The notes: generated by a model not told the origin, from the letters alone. A DNA stretch of 64,000 nt from Oscillatoria princeps RMCB-10 (GCA_019359235.1 JAHHHT010000002.1:62001-126000), one strand, 5' to 3'. Shown: positions 47,117-56,225, counted from the first letter of the stretch. Program-made: numbers and translations.

Positions 47117-47186
47117 AGAAACCGGGTTTCTTCTGTAGCCGGGTTGAGTTTTCCGGCTGACCCAGTACAAGAAACCCGGTTTCTTG
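47117..47186. repeat. Spaced R1 palindrome pair
   Basis: AGAAACCGGGTTTCTTC and AAGAAACCCGGTTTCTTG with ~40 bases between; lies between kptA and the rRNA-mimic RNA. Confidence 0.8.
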
Positions 47187-47250
47187 TAGCTTCACTTTTC
47201 TTTATCAATGCTCTCTTAACCAGCCGGCTCGCCAATTTTTATTAAAAAAC

Positions 47251-47460
47251 AGCGTACAAGTCGCCAGAGCAGCGCGTTCTTCGCTTGGAAGGAGCTCCGC
47301 CGGTGAGTCAACAACACTCTTTAAAGGATGGCCACATTTAAGCCTACCTCCCGGGTTCATCGCGCCTCCCTCCCTTCACGCCCCCCGCCCCAACGATGTC
47401 GGGGCGACGGCACTCTTCCTCTCGTACTAAGTATGTAAGCTCTGGCTGTCAGGGCACGCT
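47251..47460 (-). ncRNA. Y-RNA-like RNA carrying 23S sarcin-ricin loop and GTPase-centre mimics
   Basis: The ends pair AGCGTGC/GTACGCT, followed by the asymmetric loop CCTGACA / GACTT and a second stem GCCAGAGC/GCTCTGGC, then CTTACATAC: the same scaffold as the units at 50876-53340. The head differs. 47417-47428 (minus strand) is AGTACGAGAGGA, exactly the 12-nt universal sarcin-ricin sequence (E. coli 23S 2654-2665), closed by CTT/AAG. 47299-47355 aligns almost end to end with the 58-nt GTPase-associated centre (E. coli 1051-1108): GGCTTAAATGTGGCCATC, TTTAAAGAG and CTCACCGG match helices 43/44, although the GTAATA loop is changed. TGTTTTTTAAT after the 3' end suggests a terminator. No surrounding 23S sequence, so it is not an rRNA fragment. 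Confidence 0.85.
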
Positions 47461-47466
47461 CTTTGT

Positions 47467-47472
47467 ATTATA
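47467..47472 (-). promoter_or_regulatory. -10 element of the rRNA-mimic RNA
   Basis: TATAAT at this position, 6-7 bases before the first paired nucleotide (47460) of the RNA, fits a transcription start at its 5' end. The -35 region is AT-rich and weak. TTGTA/TACAA flank it symmetrically. Confidence 0.6.
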
Positions 47473-47774
47473 TCGTAGTACAAAAATTTTAGCTACATTT
47501 AGATTTTATTTAGATTTTCCAAAAACTGGCCTCCGGGACTGCCTCAATTCTCACGCCGGCTGCAGTGCCGGTGAACGAGCCGGTACTCAGGCGTGGGAAT
47601 GCCCAAGTTGTCGGGATGCTGTTCGAGTGCTGTCCCGTGCTGCCGGTGGGCCTCATCTCTACAGCCGGTTGACAAATACCTCTATCTGAGGTTATATTTT
47701 TCTGATGGTGTGAACGCCTAACTAAGTCCAAGGCTTCAATCCATCCTGTAAACAGCTTATTTTGGATACCTCTC

Positions 47775-48131
47775 ATGTTTCAGAAATCATTTCGTAACTT
47801 CATGGTGGCTGCAGTCCTGTCGCTGCCAATCGTTTCACTGACCGTCGGGAGCGCCAAAGCTGAGGATCTTGAGTTTTAACTCAAAAACGAGACTCAAAGT
47901 AACCTGGTAGAGTTTTACGTGGAGTCTTCCGATCAAGACAACTGGGGTGAGAACCTCCTCAAGGGGGAGGTTGTGAGAGCGGGAGAATCGGGGAAGGTGA
48001 CAATTGCCGATGGCAAGACCACTTGCAATTATGACATCTTAGGTGTTTTCGCTGATGGCTCGAAGCTGGAGGAACTCAAACTCAATCTTTGCGAATTAGG
48101 CTCTTATACTTATAAGGAGAAAAGTGATTGA
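47775..48131 (+). pseudogene. Secreted small protein interrupted by one in-frame TAA
   Basis: ATG 47775 opens a signal peptide (FRNFMVAAVLSLPIVSLTVGSAKA) followed by EDLEF, then a TAA at 47877, after which the same frame continues LKNETQSNLVEFYVESSDQD to KEKSD, stop 48129-48131. Everything else looks intact, including the typical EFYVSS..DNWGENLL and CNYDILGVFADGS sequence of a small periplasmic family. Nonsense mutation is the simplest reading; none of the tRNAs in the array has a UUA anticodon that would read it. Confidence 0.7.
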
Positions 48132-48288
48132 GATAGCGGGGAATTATAACATTTACCTGACTTATCTGAGGGCGGGGATAAACGCTACTTGGCCAGTCAG
48201 AAAGCCTTCCCAGACAGGACGGATGACTGACTGGAAAAAAGTCCATCATATTGGACTCATTTTAAGGAGGGCTGGAGTTGAGGTTGCC

Positions 48289-48321
48289 AGAAACCCGGTT
48301 TCTTTAAGAAACCGGGTTTCT
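48289..48321. repeat. R1 palindrome pair
   Basis: Same 33-base form as at 8760 and 34752, even sharing neighbouring sequence with 8760 (TACGCTTTCGC). Gap 48132-48532 holds nothing else recognised. Confidence 0.85.
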
Positions 48322-48532
48322 ACGCTTTCGCAACTCAAATAGAAACGCTATAGTTTTGTAAGGTATGTAAGGGCAGGTTTGACAGTGCGCCGCTACTTGT
48401 CATCCCTGACCGGCAGCGGCGTTTCCAGAAAGTCCGCACTCGGCAAAAGGTTCAGCCACTCTGTGAAAGTGTAAATCTGGGTTATTATTAAACCTGGCGA
48501 TTAACAAAAACAGGCATCCCTTTCAACTCACC

Positions 48533-49318
48533 GTGCAAACCGACTCCCTTTTCTATAAGCTTTTTCAGAAGTTACCCAGGAGCTTCTTTGAACTGATTGG
48601 CCAACCGCCAGGGGAGGCGGAAGCTTATCAGTTCACATCAGTCGAAATCAAACAGCCGACATTCCGAATCGATGGAGTGTTTAAACCGGCTGACGACCGG
48701 CTCAACCGCCCCATTTACTTCATTGAAGTACAATTTCAGCCAAAATCTGACTTCTACTGGCGGTTTTTTGCCGAAATCTTCCTCTACCTGGAGCAAGAGA
48801 AGCCGGCTCAAGATTGGCAAGCCGTAGCGGTGTTTTTCCGGCGCAGTCTCGATCCGGGCGTCCCCGAGCAGTATCGGGGATTGCTCGCCAGCCAGCAAGT
48901 CACCCGCATCTATCTGGACGAGTTAGGCGAAGCAGCAGACCGGTCAGTGAGTCTGGGGTTGGTGCAGTTCATCGTCGATCCTGAAGCAACCGCCCGTCAG
49001 CGAGCGCCGCGATTAATCCAGCAAGCCCAGCAGCTTGAGGGTGAAGCCCTCAGGCGAGATATTATAGAATTGATGGAAACCATCGCCGTCTATAAGTTTA
49101 CCAAGTTGAGTCGCAAGGAGATAGAAGAAATGTTTCAATTGAGTGATTTAAAGCAGACCCGGTTTTACCAAGAAGTCTGGGAAGAGACCGTGTCAGAAAT
49201 AGTGCCTCGGTTATTAGCGCAGGGAGTGAGTGTGGAACAAATTGCTCGGGCGCTAGAGTTGGATGTTGAAGCCGTGAGGCAGGCCGCTCAAAAGCCTTCC
49301 GCTGCTGAGAGCGAGTGA
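48533..49318 (+). CDS. DUF2887 / Rpn-like PD-(D/E)XK family protein
   Basis: 261 aa, GTG start. TDSLFYKLFQKLPRSFFELIG, FRIDGVFKP and PIYFIEVQFQPKSDFYWRFFAEIFLYL give the D...E-x-Q nuclease-like core; the C-terminal helices (EMFQLSDLKQTRFYQEV, LLAQGVSVEQIARALEL) are typical of cyanobacterial Rpn/DUF4351-type proteins. These families are transposase-derived and abundant in cyanobacteria. It is on the plus strand, breaking the minus-strand RNA block, and may be a later insertion. Confidence 0.85.
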   Translation: MQTDSLFYKLFQKLPRSFFELIGQPPGEAEAYQFTSVEIKQPTFRIDGVFKPADDRLNRPIYFIEVQFQPKSDFYWRFFAEIFLYLEQEKPAQDWQAVAVFFRRSLDPGVPEQYRGLLASQQVTRIYLDELGEAADRSVSLGLVQFIVDPEATARQRAPRLIQQAQQLEGEALRRDIIELMETIAVYKFTKLSRKEIEEMFQLSDLKQTRFYQEVWEETVSEIVPRLLAQGVSVEQIARALELDVEAVRQAAQKPSAAESE

Positions 49319-49405
49319 GGGAAAGATGGGAAAAGTTAGTTCCTCCTAAAATTTTCCCCTCCATTTTTGAGTGCGGGGCGGGTTCTAAAAACCCGCCCCT
49401 ATTAT

Positions 49406-51809
<2,404 letters not shown>

Positions 51810-51829
51810 TCTTTCACCATATTTAATGG

Positions 51830-51991
51830 CACTTCGCGCAAGTTGAGAGAGCTGTTCAGTATACGCGGGAGTCGTTGGCGTTAGCCTGCGCGAAGCGCAC
51901 ACACGCAAGCCCTTTCGGGCAACAGATTTCGAGTCTGTAGCGTGTGCCAGTTCCGCCAGTATGTAAGCTTTCTCGGTTAGGGCGCGAAGTG
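51830..51991 (-). ncRNA. Y-RNA-like unit Y2, class II tRNA head (Ser CGA anticodon)
   Basis: Scaffold: CACTTCGCGC / GCGCGAAGTG outer stem, GAGAAAGC / GCTCTCTC inner stem, CTTACATAC. The head reads GGCGGAACTGGCACACGC (D-arm), ACAGACTCGAAATCTGT (anticodon arm, CGA), and a variable arm GCCCGAAAGGGC, i.e. a Ser/Leu type body with its own acceptor strand replaced by the scaffold. Where the T arm should be, a palindromic repeat (51874-51900, GCGTTAGCCTGCGCGAAGCGC) is inserted. Confidence 0.72.
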
Positions 51992-52019
51992 GAAATTTCA
52001 ACGAGTGAGAATAATGGAT

Positions 52020-52107
52020 GCCCCGCGCAAGTTTGCCAAGCCGGTCACGTTTTGTTATCTGGTTAATAGCCAGGTGTGTGTATGCTTGGCGTATCGGGGC
52101 GCGGGAC
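52020..52107 (-). ncRNA. Y-RNA-like unit Y2b (minimal head)
   Basis: 88 nt. Outer stem GTCCCGCGC / GCGCGGGGC; inner stem GCCAAGC / GCTTGGC. Head is CTGG-CTATTAA-CCAG, a hairpin with a 7-nt loop as in a tRNA anticodon arm (Asn-like CTGTTAA with A for G), then ACAAAAC, exactly the head type of Y1. Confidence 0.72.
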
Positions 52108-52185
52108 AGAAACTTTTTATGCGAACGTCCAGAAAACCGTCTATTTTTTAGAACCCAAGTTGCTACGAGCGCAGTGAGTCAGGCG

Positions 52186-52264
52186 AGATCCCCCCCTAGC
52201 CCCCCCTTCAAAAGGGGGGGACAATCTCAAAGCCCCCCTTTTTAAGGGGGGTTTGGGGGGATCT
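52186..52264. repeat. R4 element within the Y-RNA array
   Basis: AGATCCCCCCCTAGCCCCCC to GGGGGGGATCT with inner AAAAGG / CCTTTTT; separates Y2b and Y3. Confidence 0.88.
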
Positions 52265-52308
52265 GGATGCTTAGACTTGTAGGTAGCAACTTGAGTTATT
52301 ATAGGAGC

Positions 52309-52440
52309 GAAAGTCACTTCGCGCAAGTCGAGAAAGCTGTTTGTTCACGGATTTTAACCCGTTACTTTTACCTTAAAAGGGTAACGCTCTCCCGAGCTAG
52401 TATGTAAGCTTCCTCAGTCAGGGCGCGAAGTGGGACTTTC
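52309..52440 (-). ncRNA. Y-RNA-like unit Y3, tRNA-Lys(UUU)-like head
   Basis: Outer stem GAAAGTC..CACTTCGCGC / GCGCGAAGTGGGACTTTC; inner GAGGAAGC / GCTTTCTC. Head has D arm GCTC-GGGA-GAGC, anticodon arm TTACC-CTTTTAA-GGTAA (UUU) and a T-arm-like ACGG-GTTAAAAT-CCGT. The tRNA acceptor strands are absent; the body is set directly on the scaffold. Flanks are nearly identical to Y5, showing duplication with divergence of the head. Confidence 0.78.
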
Positions 52441-52456
52441 AACTGCCAAGCCGAAA

Positions 52457-52601
52457 CCCCGCACAAGTCGGCAAAGCTTTTCACGTTTGGCGCTCTATCC
52501 ATTGAGCTACAGCCGCATTTAGTGCAGCTGGCAGGAATCGAACCTGCAACCTCCCGGTCCGTAGCCGGTAGTGTGTACGCTTCACCCGTTAGGGCGCGGG
52601 G
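52457..52601 (-). ncRNA. Y-RNA-like unit Y4, permuted tRNA-Arg(ACG)-like head
   Basis: Scaffold CCCCGCGC / GTGCGGGG and GGTGAAGC / GCTTTGCC. Transcript order of the head: anticodon arm CCGG-CTACGGA-CCGG (ACG), T arm GCAGG-TTCGATT-CCTGC, acceptor 3' strand CAGCTGC, 7-nt loop ACTAAAT, acceptor 5' strand GCGGCTG, TA, D arm GCTC-AATGGATA-GAGC. So the tRNA is circularly permuted, opened between D arm and anticodon arm, with acceptor stem closed and all 7 acceptor pairs kept. Confidence 0.82.
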
Positions 52602-52654
52602 CGGAAAATTTTACAGGCTAAAATTCAGAATTCACGTCTATTTATTAGAGGAGC

Positions 52655-52794
52655 GAAAGTCACTTCGCGCAAGTCGAGAAAGCTGTTTGTTCACACATGG
52701 GATTTGAACCCATTACGGTTTGCTTATAAAGCAACTGCTCTACCAATGAGCTAGTATGTAAGCTTCCTCAGTCAGGGCGCGAAGTGGGACTTTC
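52655..52794 (-). ncRNA. Y-RNA-like unit Y5, tRNA body with UAU anticodon loop
   Basis: Same scaffold as Y3. Head: TA, D arm GCTC-ATTGGTA-GAGC, anticodon arm TTGC-TTTATAA-GCAA, variable CCGTA, T arm ATGGG-TTCAAAT-CCCAT. The scaffold strand CATAC pairs with GTGTG to replace the acceptor stem. Non-permuted; the tRNA ends are fused to the Y stem. Confidence 0.8.
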
Positions 52795-52807
52795 AACTGC
52801 CTGCCGT

Positions 52808-52960
52808 TCTGCCCCGCACAAGTTGATAAAGCTTTGACATTTAAGCGCTCTATCCATTGAGCTACATCCCCAATCAGCGGGGATGGTAGGAGTCGAACCT
52901 ACTACCTCTGGTGACGAAACCAGATGTGTGTACGCTTCACCCGTTAGGGTGCGGGGCAGA
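52808..52960 (-). ncRNA. Y-RNA-like unit Y6, permuted tRNA-Arg-like head
   Basis: Outer stem of 12 perfect pairs TCTGCCCCGCAC / GTGCGGGGCAGA. Head order: anticodon-like arm TCTGG-TTTCGTCA-CCAGA (8-nt loop), T arm GTAGG-TTCGACT-CCTAC, CATCCCC, loop GCTGATT, GGGGATG, TA, D arm GCTC-AATGGATA-GAGC. Opened at the same place as Y4. The enlarged loop means it could not act as a normal anticodon. Confidence 0.8.
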
Positions 52961-52994
52961 AAGGATTTTAGATTTCCGATAAGTTTTCCGAAAA

Positions 52995-53170
52995 GTTTGA
53001 GGTGAGGTCACTTCGCGCAAGTTTAAAAAGCTTTTACTTTACCTCTGAGCTACCGCCCCGCAAAGTGGGGCGGAAAGGATTTGAACCTTTGACACTTCGA
53101 TTTCAAGCGAATGCTCTTACCAATCAGTATGTACGCTTCTTAAGTCAGGGCGCGAAGTGCGAACCTCAAC
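52995..53170 (-). ncRNA. Y-RNA-like unit Y7, permuted tRNA head opened in the D loop
   Basis: Long outer stem GTTGAGGTTC..CACTTCGCGC pairing across ~20 positions. Head order: D-loop 3' half ATTGGTAA, D-stem GAGC, arm TTCG-CTTGAAAT-CGAA (8-nt loop), T arm AAAGG-TTCAAAT-CCTTT, acceptor CCGCCCC, loop ACTTTGC, acceptor GGGGCGG, TA, D-stem GCTC, D-loop AGAGGTAA. Both halves end in GGTAA, so the opening point is inside the D loop. Confidence 0.82.
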
Positions 53171-53187
53171 AGCTGGAAAGAATGTTT

Positions 53188-53338
53188 TGTCCGCGCAAGT
53201 CTGAAAAGCTTTTTGCCACTTCTAGCGTGTCTGCCATTCCACCATGAAGACCGAGGTCTTCAGTGGGACTTGAACCCACACTTCCTTAGAAACTAGAACC
53301 CATAATGTGTGTAGGCTTTTCGTGTCGGGGCGCGGAAC
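53188..53338 (-). ncRNA. Y-RNA-like unit Y8, permuted Leu-type tRNA head opened in the anticodon loop
   Basis: Head order: TCTAG (anticodon stem 3' strand), variable region TTTCTAAGGAA, T arm GTGGG-TTCAAGT-CCCAC, acceptor 3' strand GAAGACC, 2-nt connection TC, acceptor 5' strand GGTCTTC, then TGGTGGAATGGCAGACACG (Leu-type D arm) and CTAGA. CTAGA/TCTAG continue into the scaffold stem, i.e. the anticodon arm has become the Y stem, which is how the enterobacterial YrlA tRNA mimic is built. Confidence 0.8.
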
Positions 53339-53349
53339 GGAATTCTGAA

Positions 53350-53600
<251 letters not shown>

Positions 53601-53678
53601 GGCGCAGGGTCTACCTGAGGATTGAGCGGATTCCGTAAGTTGCCAGCAGGATTCGCCATTGGCAGAGGCTGAAAACTT

Positions 53679-53879
53679 CTAGAGTAAGAAACTCCGCTCT
53701 AAATGATAGACCTTTCTGAGGTGACGGATTGGCTCAGCCACATTGGTGTGTCTGAGCTGTCTTGAACTTTCCTGTTCTAGCTCCGTCTCAGATGGCCTCA
53801 AACTGGACTGGTGCGGCCTGCTTGCTGACTCGGCCTGAGTCAGCTGCCGGCCATGCAGTCTGGTGTAGAGTAGCAACAT
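53679..53879 (-). CDS. Doubtful small ORF in the Y-array leader
   Basis: 66 aa, ATG with GAGAGGG about 8 bases upstream, located between the promoter and the 53350 gene. Sequence rich in Arg, Ser, Leu and His without clear fold. Could be a leader peptide or chance. Confidence 0.25.
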   Translation of the reverse strand: MLLLYTRLHGRQLTQAESASRPHQSSLRPSETELEQESSRQLRHTNVAEPIRHLRKVYHLERSFLL

Positions 53880-53937
53880 AAGAGTGCCCTCTCTATTAAA
53901 AGACTTATTGTTTTACGCCTGTTGAAATTCCCGATTT

Positions 53938-53960
53938 CTTATTCAGTTGTCAAGGTTCAG
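53938..53960 (-). promoter_or_regulatory. boxA-like leader motif of the Y-RNA array
   Basis: Minus strand reads AACCTTGACAACTGAATAA. The tRNA-array leader has AACCTTGAAAACTGAATAA (57783-57803). It resembles the boxA antitermination elements of rRNA and other untranslated operons. Preceded by a hairpin GGAGAGG..CCTCTCC. Confidence 0.5.
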
Positions 53961-54012
53961 GTTGGGCCATTGCAGGAGAGGGCTGTGCCTCTCCTTTGCT
54001 TCCCATGTTTAT

Positions 54013-54041
54013 ATAGTACATCCGTACTACACAACTGTCAA
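54013..54041 (-). promoter_or_regulatory. Promoter of the Y-RNA array with perfect LexA-type box
   Basis: TTGACA (54036-54041), 17-base spacer, TACTAT (54013-54018) on the minus strand: a near-consensus sigma-70-type promoter. Between them and overlapping the -10 is AGTACGGATGTACT (54015-54028), a 14-bp palindrome that fits the published cyanobacterial LexA consensus RGTACNNNDGTWCB at every position. Expected effect: repression until SOS induction. Confidence 0.75.
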
Positions 54042-54084
54042 GGGGGTGAGAAAAAATTTTTTTTCGCCGCTGCCGGTGAGGGGG

Positions 54085-55041
54085 CTAAACGCCCTTGCCG
54101 TAAGAAATCCAGGTGTGAACCTTGCGGAAGCCGGCTCCCTCGTAGAGCCTGCCGGCACCTGAGGGGTTTTCGGCATCGACGCCGAGGACTGCGGTGCCGG
54201 CACCGGCAGCCTTGAGCCGGTGCAAGCCCTGGAACAACATCGCCCGCCCCAGTCCCATCCGGCGGAAACCGGGGCGGGTGCCGAGTATGGCAATCCAGCC
54301 CTCGTTGCGCCCGCTGCGGGCATTCCATTCTGGGTTGACTGCGCAATAGCAGAAAGCCGCGAACGTCCCATCAGGAGCCACCGCCATCAAGTCCAGTTCA
54401 GGTCTGTAATAGGGGTTAGCCAGTTCCTCCTTGACCTGCTCAACCGTTACACGGTGGTGATTCCAGTGCTCGCTAAAGGCCAGCTCGCACATCTCGGCCC
54501 ACGCCGAGGCGTCTTGCCGACCTCCCTGGCGCAGGGTAAAGCCCGCCGGCAGGGGTGGCTCTGGGATTGCACCGTCAAGCGGTCGCGCCATCCTGAAGAA
54601 GTGGCGCTCCGGTTTGAAACCGCAAGCTTCCAGCAGAGCGATGCGATCGCCTTGGTGATGGCGAGCGCCGGAGCGGAGCAACACCTGCACGCCGCGCTCT
54701 GCAGCCACCTCCCGCATTCGCCTCTCGCCCCAAGCAACAATCTGCCTCTCCAGATCGCCGCCCCGTGCCGCCGTGCCGACGAAAAACCGGAGCGAGCCAT
54801 CGATGATTTCGCCTGACTTCGGAATCCGCAAATAAGCGAAGGCAATCAGCCTGCCGGTGGCATCCTCCCAAAGGCAGATATCGTGGGCTTTGTCGGTGGA
54901 TGGCAGATCAAATTCCATCCGGAATTTGGAGAAAGAGGTATCTTCCACCAGGCGATCAGTTGCCTCACAGGCGTTCAGCAAGTCTGAGAGCGCTTGCCAG
55001 TCAGTTTCACCGGCATAAAGGCGCACTGTTATATCTGTCAT
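54085..55041 (-). CDS. Tandem-GNAT N-acetyltransferase
   Basis: 318 aa from MTDITVRLYAGE. Two GNAT folds: N-terminal (degenerate acetyl-CoA loop) and C-terminal with GWIAILGTRPGFRRMGLGRAMLFQGLHRLKAAG, where R-x-x-G-L-G-R forms the pyrophosphate loop, and GVDAENPSGAGRLYEGAGF. Layout is like mycothiol synthase MshD or Eis-like tandem GNATs; substrate unknown. Lies between the tRNA array and the Y-RNA promoter on the same strand. Confidence 0.85.
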   Translation of the reverse strand: MTDITVRLYAGETDWQALSDLLNACEATDRLVEDTSFSKFRMEFDLPSTDKAHDICLWEDATGRLIAFAYLRIPKSGEIIDGSLRFFVGTAARGGDLERQIVAWGERRMREVAAERGVQVLLRSGARHHQGDRIALLEACGFKPERHFFRMARPLDGAIPEPPLPAGFTLRQGGRQDASAWAEMCELAFSEHWNHHRVTVEQVKEELANPYYRPELDLMAVAPDGTFAAFCYCAVNPEWNARSGRNEGWIAILGTRPGFRRMGLGRAMLFQGLHRLKAAGAGTAVLGVDAENPSGAGRLYEGAGFRKVHTWISYGKGV

Positions 55042-55216
55042 ATCATGTCCGCTAGCATTATTATTGCGGGGTAAGGGCCGGTTCAATAATAACCAAAGCC
55101 CAGCTGCACTCAGGGCGGGCCGGTTTATACATATCCTCTGGGGGCACTTTTATAGATATCCTTGGCAACCTGCAGATATAGCAGTTCTAAATGATTTGCG
55201 CAACCGCTGGTGGCCC

Positions 55217-55249
55217 AGAACCCCGGTTTCTTAAAGAAACCGGGGTTCT
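55217..55249. repeat. R1 palindrome pair (variant)
   Basis: AGAACCCCGGTTTCTT and facing AAGAAACCGGGGTTCT; between the GNAT gene and the tRNA array. Confidence 0.8.
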
Positions 55250-55353
55250 GAAATTTCCACGAAGGTTATTGACGCGCTCTATCATATCTCCTTGTAATGT
55301 CAAAATCTTCTCAAAGTTACGACCGGCTTGTTTTGGGGTGCCGGTGAAAACAG

Positions 55354-55425
55354 TGGGAGGTATAGGAATCGAACCTATCTAGTATCGGTTAAAAGCCGAT
55401 TGCATAACCGCTCTGCCAACCCCCC
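55354..55425 (-). tRNA. tRNA-Lys(UUU)
   Basis: Acceptor GGGGGGT/ACCTCCC with one G-U, D arm GCAGAGCGGTTATGC, anticodon arm ATCGG-CTTTTAA-CCGAT, T arm ATAGG-TTCGATT-CCTAT. CCA not encoded. Last tRNA of the array in transcription order. Confidence 0.9.
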
Positions 55426-55436
55426 GCAAAAATGGA

Positions 55437-55508
55437 CTCCAAGGGTGGGACTTGAACCCACAACCGCACGGTTAACAGCCGTTTGCTCTGCCATTGAGCT
55501 ACCTTGGA
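55437..55508 (-). tRNA. tRNA-Asn(GUU)
   Basis: Acceptor TCCAAGG/CCTTGGA, discriminator G, D arm GCTC-AATGGCA-GAGC, anticodon arm ACGG-CTGTTAA-CCGT, T arm GTGGG-TTCAAGT-CCCAC. Canonical. Confidence 0.95.
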
Positions 55509-55540
55509 ATAACCCCCTTGCCCGAACCCTGTAGAAAAAG

Positions 55541-55612
55541 TAGGGTGCGTTCCGCAAGCTTCTGCGCCCTAATTCTAGGGAGCCTTCTCAAATCGGAACG
55601 CACCTTACCGCA
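55541..55612. repeat. R7 palindrome between tRNAs
   Basis: TAGGGTGCGTTCCGCAAG and facing GGAACGCACCTTAC around ~40 bases. Confidence 0.7.
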
Positions 55613-55639
55613 CTCGGAGCATCTCGCAGGCAAGAAAAA

Positions 55640-55710
55640 CCCCTCTGGATGGAGTTGAACCACCGCTGCCGATGTTCGTAGCATCAGCTCCAGATCCGCG
55701 CTTCAGAGGG
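55640..55710 (-). tRNA. tRNA-Arg(ACG)
   Basis: Acceptor CCCTCTG/CAGAGGG, anticodon arm TGATG-CTACGAA-CATCG (ACG), T arm GGTGG-TTCAACT-CCATC. D arm is poorly formed (GCGCGGATCTGGAGC). Confidence 0.8.
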
Positions 55711-55712
55711 AA

Positions 55713-55786
55713 ATCCACCGGGGAGGTACTGCCCCTCCTATTGCCGCGTTATCAGCACGGTGCCTCACTTTTCGGCCTCCGGTGGA
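55713..55786 (-). tRNA. tRNA-Ile(GAU), abnormal T loop
   Basis: Acceptor TCCACCG/CGGTGGA, anticodon arm CCGTG-CTGATAA-CGCGG (GAU). T stem GGAGG/CCTCC is present but the loop is GGCAGTA instead of TTCRAAT, and the D stem has only three pairs. Discriminator T. May be a decayed or specialised tRNA. Confidence 0.7.
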
Positions 55787-55789
55787 TAA

Positions 55790-55894
55790 AGGAAGATGGA
55801 GGGATCGTAGGCGCAGCCTTCCCGAAGGGTACCCCTACAGTTGCCTGTACCCCGGTTTTCAAGACCGGTTGCCGTCCATTCAGCGGCATCTTCC
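55790..55894 (-). tRNA. tRNA-Ser(UGA) with palindromic repeat in the T loop
   Basis: Acceptor GGAAGAT/ATCTTCC, D arm GCCGCTGAATGGACGGC, anticodon arm CCGGT-CTTGAAA-ACCGG (UGA), long variable arm GTACAGGCAACTGTA. The T loop is replaced by a ~26-bp repeat (55807-55832), leaving stem pieces GGGG / CCCTCC on either side. Confidence 0.85.
55807..55832. repeat. Small dispersed repeat inside tRNA-Ser T loop
   Basis: GTAGGCGCAGCCTTCCCGAA plus GGGTAC: a double hairpin (GGCGCAGCC, CCCGAAGGG) bounded by GTA/TAC. Same element class at 57346-57372 and 57573-57598. Confidence 0.88.
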
Positions 55895-55899
55895 TTGAG

Positions 55900-55974
55900 G
55901 GTGTCTGACGGGACTTGAACCCGCTTTGACTGGTTCCACAAACCAGCGTCTCGACCGCTTTGACTTCAGACACC
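55900..55974 (-). tRNA. tRNA-His(GUG)
   Basis: Acceptor GGTGTCTG/CAGACACC including the G(-1):C73 pair characteristic of tRNA-His, anticodon arm CTGGT-TTGTGGA-ACCAG, T arm GCGGG-TTCAAGT-CCCGT. D stem is three pairs. Confidence 0.92.
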
Positions 55975-55978
55975 ACAG

Positions 55979-56051
55979 TGGATCTGGCGAGGGTCGAACT
56001 CGCAGCCTCCTGTGTGCAAAACAGGCGTTCTCCCATTAGAACTACAGACCC
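55979..56051 (-). tRNA. tRNA-Ala(UGC)
   Basis: Acceptor GGGTCTG/CAGATCC (G3 opposite T70, the tRNA-Ala G-U determinant), D arm GTTC-TAATGGGA-GAAC, anticodon arm CCTGT-TTTGCAC-ACAGG, T arm GCGAG-TTCGACC-CTCGC. Confidence 0.92.
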
Positions 56052-56059
56052 ATTTTTGG

Positions 56060-56133
56060 TGGATACTGGTCGGCTTTGAACCGACATATTTCTAGCCGCC
56101 AGCTAGACGCTTTACCAGTTAAGCTACAGACCC
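56060..56133 (-). tRNA. tRNA-Ala(GGC), bulged acceptor
   Basis: 5' GGGTCTG against 3' CAGTATCC: pairing needs one bulged T. Anticodon arm TCTAG-CTGGCGG-CTAGA (GGC); T arm GTCGG-TTCAAAG-CCGAC; A then CCA follow the acceptor. 5' end nearly identical to tRNA-Ala(UGC). Confidence 0.8.
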
Positions 56134-56140
56134 ATTGAGG

Positions 56141-56213
56141 CGGGAATGGTAGGACTTGAACCCACAACAGCGAAGGTAGAAGCTTCGTGCTCTATCCATT
56201 GAGCTACACTCCC
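56141..56213 (-). tRNA. tRNA-Arg(UCU)
   Basis: Acceptor GGGAGTG/CATTCCC, D arm GCTC-AATGGATA-GAGC, anticodon arm CGAAG-CTTCTAC-CTTCG, T arm GTGGG-TTCAAGT-CCTAC, discriminator G. Confidence 0.93.
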
Positions 56214-56225
56214 AAATTGGCAGTA

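Noticed and set aside
47299-47428. Fragment of a degraded 23S rRNA gene
   Set aside because: The two matching parts are about 1500 nt apart in 23S and appear in reverse order (2654-region first, 1051-region second), each bounded by scaffold sequence and with no other rRNA sequence.
47775-48131. Ochre suppressor tRNA in the array that would read the TAA
   Set aside because: No tRNA of the array has a UUA, CUA or UCA anticodon.
51810-52001. N-terminal extension of the 236-aa protein to 300 aa
   Set aside because: This stretch is the Y2 RNA; a good SD precedes the internal ATG at 51809.
52522-53247. Open frames over the Y-RNA units (60-90 aa)
   Set aside because: Peptides such as QLAGIEPATSRSVAG and GRKGFEPLTLRFQ are antisense T-arm and anticodon-arm translations.
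52457-53338. Genuine permuted tRNA genes (as in some algae and archaea) that mature to tRNAs
   Set aside because: Y6 and Y7 have 8-nt anticodon loops, Y8 has no anticodon, the acceptor ends are joined by 2-7 nt loops without processing signals, and all share a scaffold that also carries non-tRNA heads. A Y-RNA role explains more. Processing of Y4 cannot be ruled out.
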